Shown in pieces: positions 6,743 through 8,734 of a stretch of DNA of 8,734 nt (positions are counted from its first letter, which is position 1; each line of letters opens with the position of its first letter). A program made the position numbers and the translations under genes. The notes under the pieces are model-generated. The model was given only the letters and a program-made list of their open reading frames with translations, was not told the origin of the DNA and made no database searches. The stretch is taken from the NCBI GenBank assembly GCA_950059165.1, contig CATLUC010000035.1, positions 1 to 8,734 of the forward strand, in the 5' to 3' direction. Source of the stretch: an uncultured Clostridium sp. GTDB taxonomy: Bacteria > Bacillota > Clostridia > TANB77 > CAG-508.

Positions 6743-7021
6743 GTAAGGAAAACGCTCATAAAGATATTTAATTATATCATCTACATTTTGAGAAGTGACA
6801 TTAATAAATACATTTTTATCTAAAGAAATCCACATATCTAAGGTGAAATCCTCACAATTATCAATAAATGTTCCAACAATTTCAGCTAATTCAACAGGAT
6901 TTTCATAGCTTTTTTCCCAATGTAAACTGTCTTCTAAATCAAAGTGAGCATTATAAAAATGACTTAAAAATCGACTTATTTCGCCTTTTTGTTTACTATA
7001 TAAATTGACTAAAACTACCAT
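6740..7021 (-). CDS. Conserved-looking small protein of unknown function
   Basis: This minus-strand gene encodes 93 residues beginning MVVLVNLYSKQKGEISRF and ending YLYERFPY. It has no signal peptide, no cysteine cluster and no motif I can name. It is acidic and mixed alpha/beta in look, with aromatic residues spread through it (HWEKSYENP, LDMWISLDKN). The amino-acid make-up is that of a real globular protein, and no other frame is open for as long here. The ribosome site is weak: TAGG lies about 7 nt upstream of the ATG, and a better AAAGGA is about 25 nt away. It converges on dtd, and its TGA is part of the palindrome at 6659-6742. It is likely a single-gene transcript. I do not assign a function. 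Confidence 0.75.
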   Translation of the reverse strand: MVVLVNLYSKQKGEISRFLSHFYNAHFDLEDSLHWEKSYENPVELAEIVGTFIDNCEDFTLDMWISLDKNVFINVTSQNVDDIIKYLYERFPY

Positions 7022-7140
7022 AAAATCGCCTACTATCTTAAAATTTCCTTTCTTTTTTAGTATTCAAAAATTAATTAAATTTATACATAGAATAAAGTAA
7101 ATAAAAAATGTAAATACTAGAAAAAATAGAAAAATGGGTT

Positions 7141-7146
7141 TATAAT
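7141..7146 (+). promoter_or_regulatory. TATAAT box directly before the next start codon
   Basis: A perfect TATAAT lies 9 nt upstream of ATG 7156 and directly before TTG 7147. If it is a -10 box, transcription would start within a few bases of the ATG and the mRNA would be nearly leaderless. No good -35 is seen (TAGAAA at 7118-7123). A chance match in AT-rich DNA is a real alternative. Confidence 0.25.
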
Positions 7147-7155
7147 TTGAAAAGA

Positions 7156-8074
7156 ATGAGAAAAGTAGGATATATTGTACTTTTTGTAATTGTGTTGGTT
7201 ATGTCATTAACGATTTATACAAATGCAAGCAAAAAAGATGAAAATAGTCAAAAAGAAAAGGTTTTTTCTGAAATCAAGTATCTTGAAACAAAACTAGTGA
7301 ATTTATTTAATACTATGAATAGCATAGATACAAGAAATTATAAAGTAACAACAAGTGAATTTTCTAAAGAAACAATAGAAACAACAGAAAAATCAAGCAG
7401 TGGAGGAGGACAATCTGAACAAGGGGGAAGTTCAGGAGGAGGAAGTGGTGCATCACGGTGGAAATTCTTCTGAAAGTGGAGAAAAAAGTTCGTCTGAAGA
7501 AAATCAAAAAAGTAAAAAGAAATTTGGAATGAAACAAAATGGTGTATTAACAAATTCAGATGAAATTAATTGGAATAGTTTAAAAAGTGAAATAGAAAAT
7601 TTGTATTTATCTTTACCAACAATTACTATGGAATTATATCAATTAAATGTTAATCAAGAGGATGTTTTAGGATTTAATACAGAATATGATAAATTAACTG
7701 CTGTGGTAAAAGATGAAAAAAAGGAAGAAATTTTATCGCAATTAACAAAATTATATGATTATTTGCCAAAGTTTTTGCGTGGTACAGGGCAAGATGAATT
7801 GTATATTACTTTAGTGGAAACTAAAAATAATGTACTAAAAGCATATTCAAAATTAGATGTTCAAAATTGGCAGGAAATTTCAAATGATGTAAAAAATGGA
7901 ATTGATAGTTATTCTAGATTATTAACAAGCACAGAGGTAGACAATAGTAAACAGTATAATGTAAGTAAAACATATATTATGCTAAATGAATTGCAAAAAG
8001 CAGTGACTTTGCAAGATAGTTCAGTATTTTTGATTAAATATAAAAATTTAATAGAAGAAATTAATAATATATAA
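7156..8074 (+). CDS. Membrane-anchored or secreted protein of unknown function, frameshifted
   Basis: The gene is split over two frames. The first runs from ATG 7156 (or TTG 7147) to TGA 7471-7473; the second carries on to TAA at 8074. Removing one base, for example G7450, joins them into a 305-residue protein. Residues 5-24 are a hydrophobic export signal or anchor (VGYIVLFVIVLVMSLTIYTNA) with no lipobox Cys. A charged helical stretch (about 26-75) comes next, then a Ser/Gly-rich linker (about 80-115) holding the frameshift, then a roughly 190-residue helical domain with NWNSLKSEIENLY, ELYQLNVNQEDVLGF and TYIMLNELQKAV. Continuous Ser/Gly composition across the junction argues for one gene. 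A run of five G at 7423-7427 is another possible indel site. There is no strong ribosome site. I do not recognise a characterised family. Confidence 0.75.
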
Positions 8075-8130
8075 GAACACAAATATGAGCATATAAAATA
8101 GGCTGAAAATAAAAATGAATGAAAAACTCG

Positions 8131-8164
8131 AAATATCACATTATAAATTGAAATGTGATATTTT
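8131..8164 (+). terminator. Hairpin terminator before rnpB
   Basis: AAATATCACATT (8131-8142) pairs perfectly with AATGTGATATTT (8152-8163) around a 9-nt loop, and the right arm runs into a short TTTT tract (8161-8164). It lies 57 nt after the stop of the upstream gene. The loop and right arm contain the -35 box of the rnpB promoter. Confidence 0.7.
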
Positions 8165-8176
8165 GTGTGTTATAAT
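8148..8176 (+). promoter_or_regulatory. Strong sigma-A type promoter of rnpB
   Basis: TTGAAA at 8148-8153 and TATAAT at 8171-8176 have a 17-nt spacer, and TG at 8168-8169 adds an extended -10. The predicted start near 8183 coincides with the first base of the RNase P RNA P1 helix. Confidence 0.88.
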
Positions 8177-8182
8177 AAGAAA

Positions 8183-8540
8183 AGAGTAAATTGAATAGTC
8201 GCTGGTAAATTTCCGAAAGGAATTACGAGAGGAAAGTCCGGGCTTCATAGAGCAAAGATGCTAGATAACGTCTAGTGAGGGTGACCTTAAGGAAAGTGCA
8301 ACAGAAAATAACCGCCTTTTTGATTTTGAGGGTAAGGGTGAAAAGGTGAGGTAAGAGCTCACCGCCACTATGGTGACATAGTGGGTCAGTGTAAACCCCA
8401 TCTGAAGCAACACCTAAATAGAAGATTAAGCCTGCTCGGCGCCTTCTAACTTGCGTGGCTTGAGATATATAGTAATATATATCCTAGATAAATGACTATT
8501 TTAAAAGACAGAACCCGGCTTACAGATTTACTCTTTTTTT
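8183..8540 (+). ncRNA. rnpB: RNase P RNA (catalytic RNA of ribonuclease P)
   Basis: This RNA, with the RnpA protein, removes the 5' leader of pre-tRNAs. The universal segments are present in order: GAGGAAAGTCCGGGC (8229-8243), AGTGCAACAGAAA (8295-8307), GGTGAAAAGGTGAGGTAAGAG (about 8337-8357), GTAAACCCC, and CAGAACCCGGCTTAC (8509-8523), which pairs back to the first segment to form P4. The ends form P1: AGAGTAAAT (8183-8191) with ATTTACTCT (8526-8534), followed at once by a T-run to 8540 that serves as terminator. Further hairpins are visible at 8345-8363, 8365-8384 and 8464-8483. The layout looks more like the class A (ancestral) type than the Bacillus class B type, which I judge only by eye. 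The length of about 358 nt is normal. Confidence 0.96.
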
Positions 8541-8563
8541 AATATTAAATATGCAAAAAACTC

Positions 8564-8593
8564 TTGCAATTCATAGTCGAAATTTGTTATAAT
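8564..8593 (+). promoter_or_regulatory. Promoter for the gene at the right edge
   Basis: TTGCAA at 8564-8569 is followed after 18 nt by TATAAT at 8588-8593, with TG at 8585-8586 as an extended -10. The start would be near 8600, leaving a leader of about 60-70 nt before the coding region. Confidence 0.75.
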
Positions 8594-8661
8594 AGTAAAG
8601 ATAAAAGAAAAGAAACAAAGACTAAATTCTGTTCAAACAGGTTGAGCAATTTAAGAAGGGA

Positions 8662-8734
8662 ATGAAAGAAAAAATGAAAAATAAATTATGGAAAGCAAAC
8701 TTAATATATTTTTTAAAGGCTTTCTTAATTGTTT
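8662..8734 (+). CDS. N-terminal fragment of a probable membrane protein
   Basis: This open frame continues past the window edge. Two in-frame starts are possible: ATG 8662, only 1 nt from AGAAGGG (8654-8660), and ATG 8674, 13 nt from it. Neither spacing is ideal and I cannot choose firmly. From the second start the protein reads MKNKLWKANLIYFLKAFLIV, basic then hydrophobic, as in a signal anchor or first transmembrane segment. It has its own upstream promoter after rnpB. The family cannot be identified from so few residues. Confidence 0.6.
   Translation, partial: MKEKMKNKLWKANLIYFLKAFLIV

Noticed and set aside
7400..7402. GTG 7400 as an independent start for the downstream half of the frameshifted gene
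   Set aside because: It has no ribosome site and its first residues are an out-of-frame reading of the Gly/Ser linker; joining the two frames explains the region better.
1..8734. CRISPR array, tRNA, prophage or transposase gene
   Set aside because: I looked on both strands and found no regularly spaced repeats, no tRNA-like cloverleaf with a T-loop signature, and no phage or transposase protein motifs.

Overview
The window is AT-rich DNA from a Gram-positive, low-GC bacterium, most likely a Clostridia-type Firmicute. The evidence is A/T-heavy codon use, purine-rich AGGAGG-type ribosome sites, GTG and TTG starts beside ATG, TTGAAA/TATAAT promoters, the der-plsY-gpsA gene order, and a bacterial RNase P RNA. 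TGA is used as a stop and TGG as Trp, so the code is the standard bacterial one and not the Mollicutes one. No species can be named from the sequence alone.

Left part (1-2060): one large secreted protein with a dockerin-like calcium-binding segment just behind its signal peptide, a Pro/Thr linker and about 420 residues of beta-rich, probably Ig-like sequence. A strong intrinsic terminator follows.

Centre (2130-5377): a housekeeping block. der (ribosome-assembly GTPase), plsY (acyl-phosphate:glycerol-3-phosphate acyltransferase) and gpsA (glycerol-3-phosphate dehydrogenase) all face right. GpsA makes the glycerol 3-phosphate that PlsY acylates, so the last two form the entry into phospholipid synthesis. 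As read, der has one extra base in its first P-loop codon and an odd 12-T run near its 3' end. A 64-bp tandem duplication lies between plsY and gpsA.

Right-centre (5400-7021): a degenerate inverted-repeat element, a zinc-ribbon protein with a coiled-coil front and very acidic tail, and dtd (D-aminoacyl-tRNA deacylase). A nearly perfect 37-bp palindrome then carries the stop codons of both dtd and a small convergent gene of unknown function. The two repeat elements share an identical 14-nt core (GGGACGTTTCTTTT), which suggests one dispersed palindromic family.

Right end (7147-8734): an unrecognised membrane-anchored or secreted protein interrupted by a one-base frameshift in a Gly/Ser-rich stretch, a terminator whose hairpin overlaps the next promoter, the RNase P RNA gene rnpB, another strong promoter, and the start of a membrane protein that runs off the window.

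Most of the window is ordinary chromosome. I see no defence system, CRISPR array, phage or transposase gene. The points worth a second look are the palindromic repeats, the two single-base frameshifts, the tandem duplication and the two unrecognised genes.
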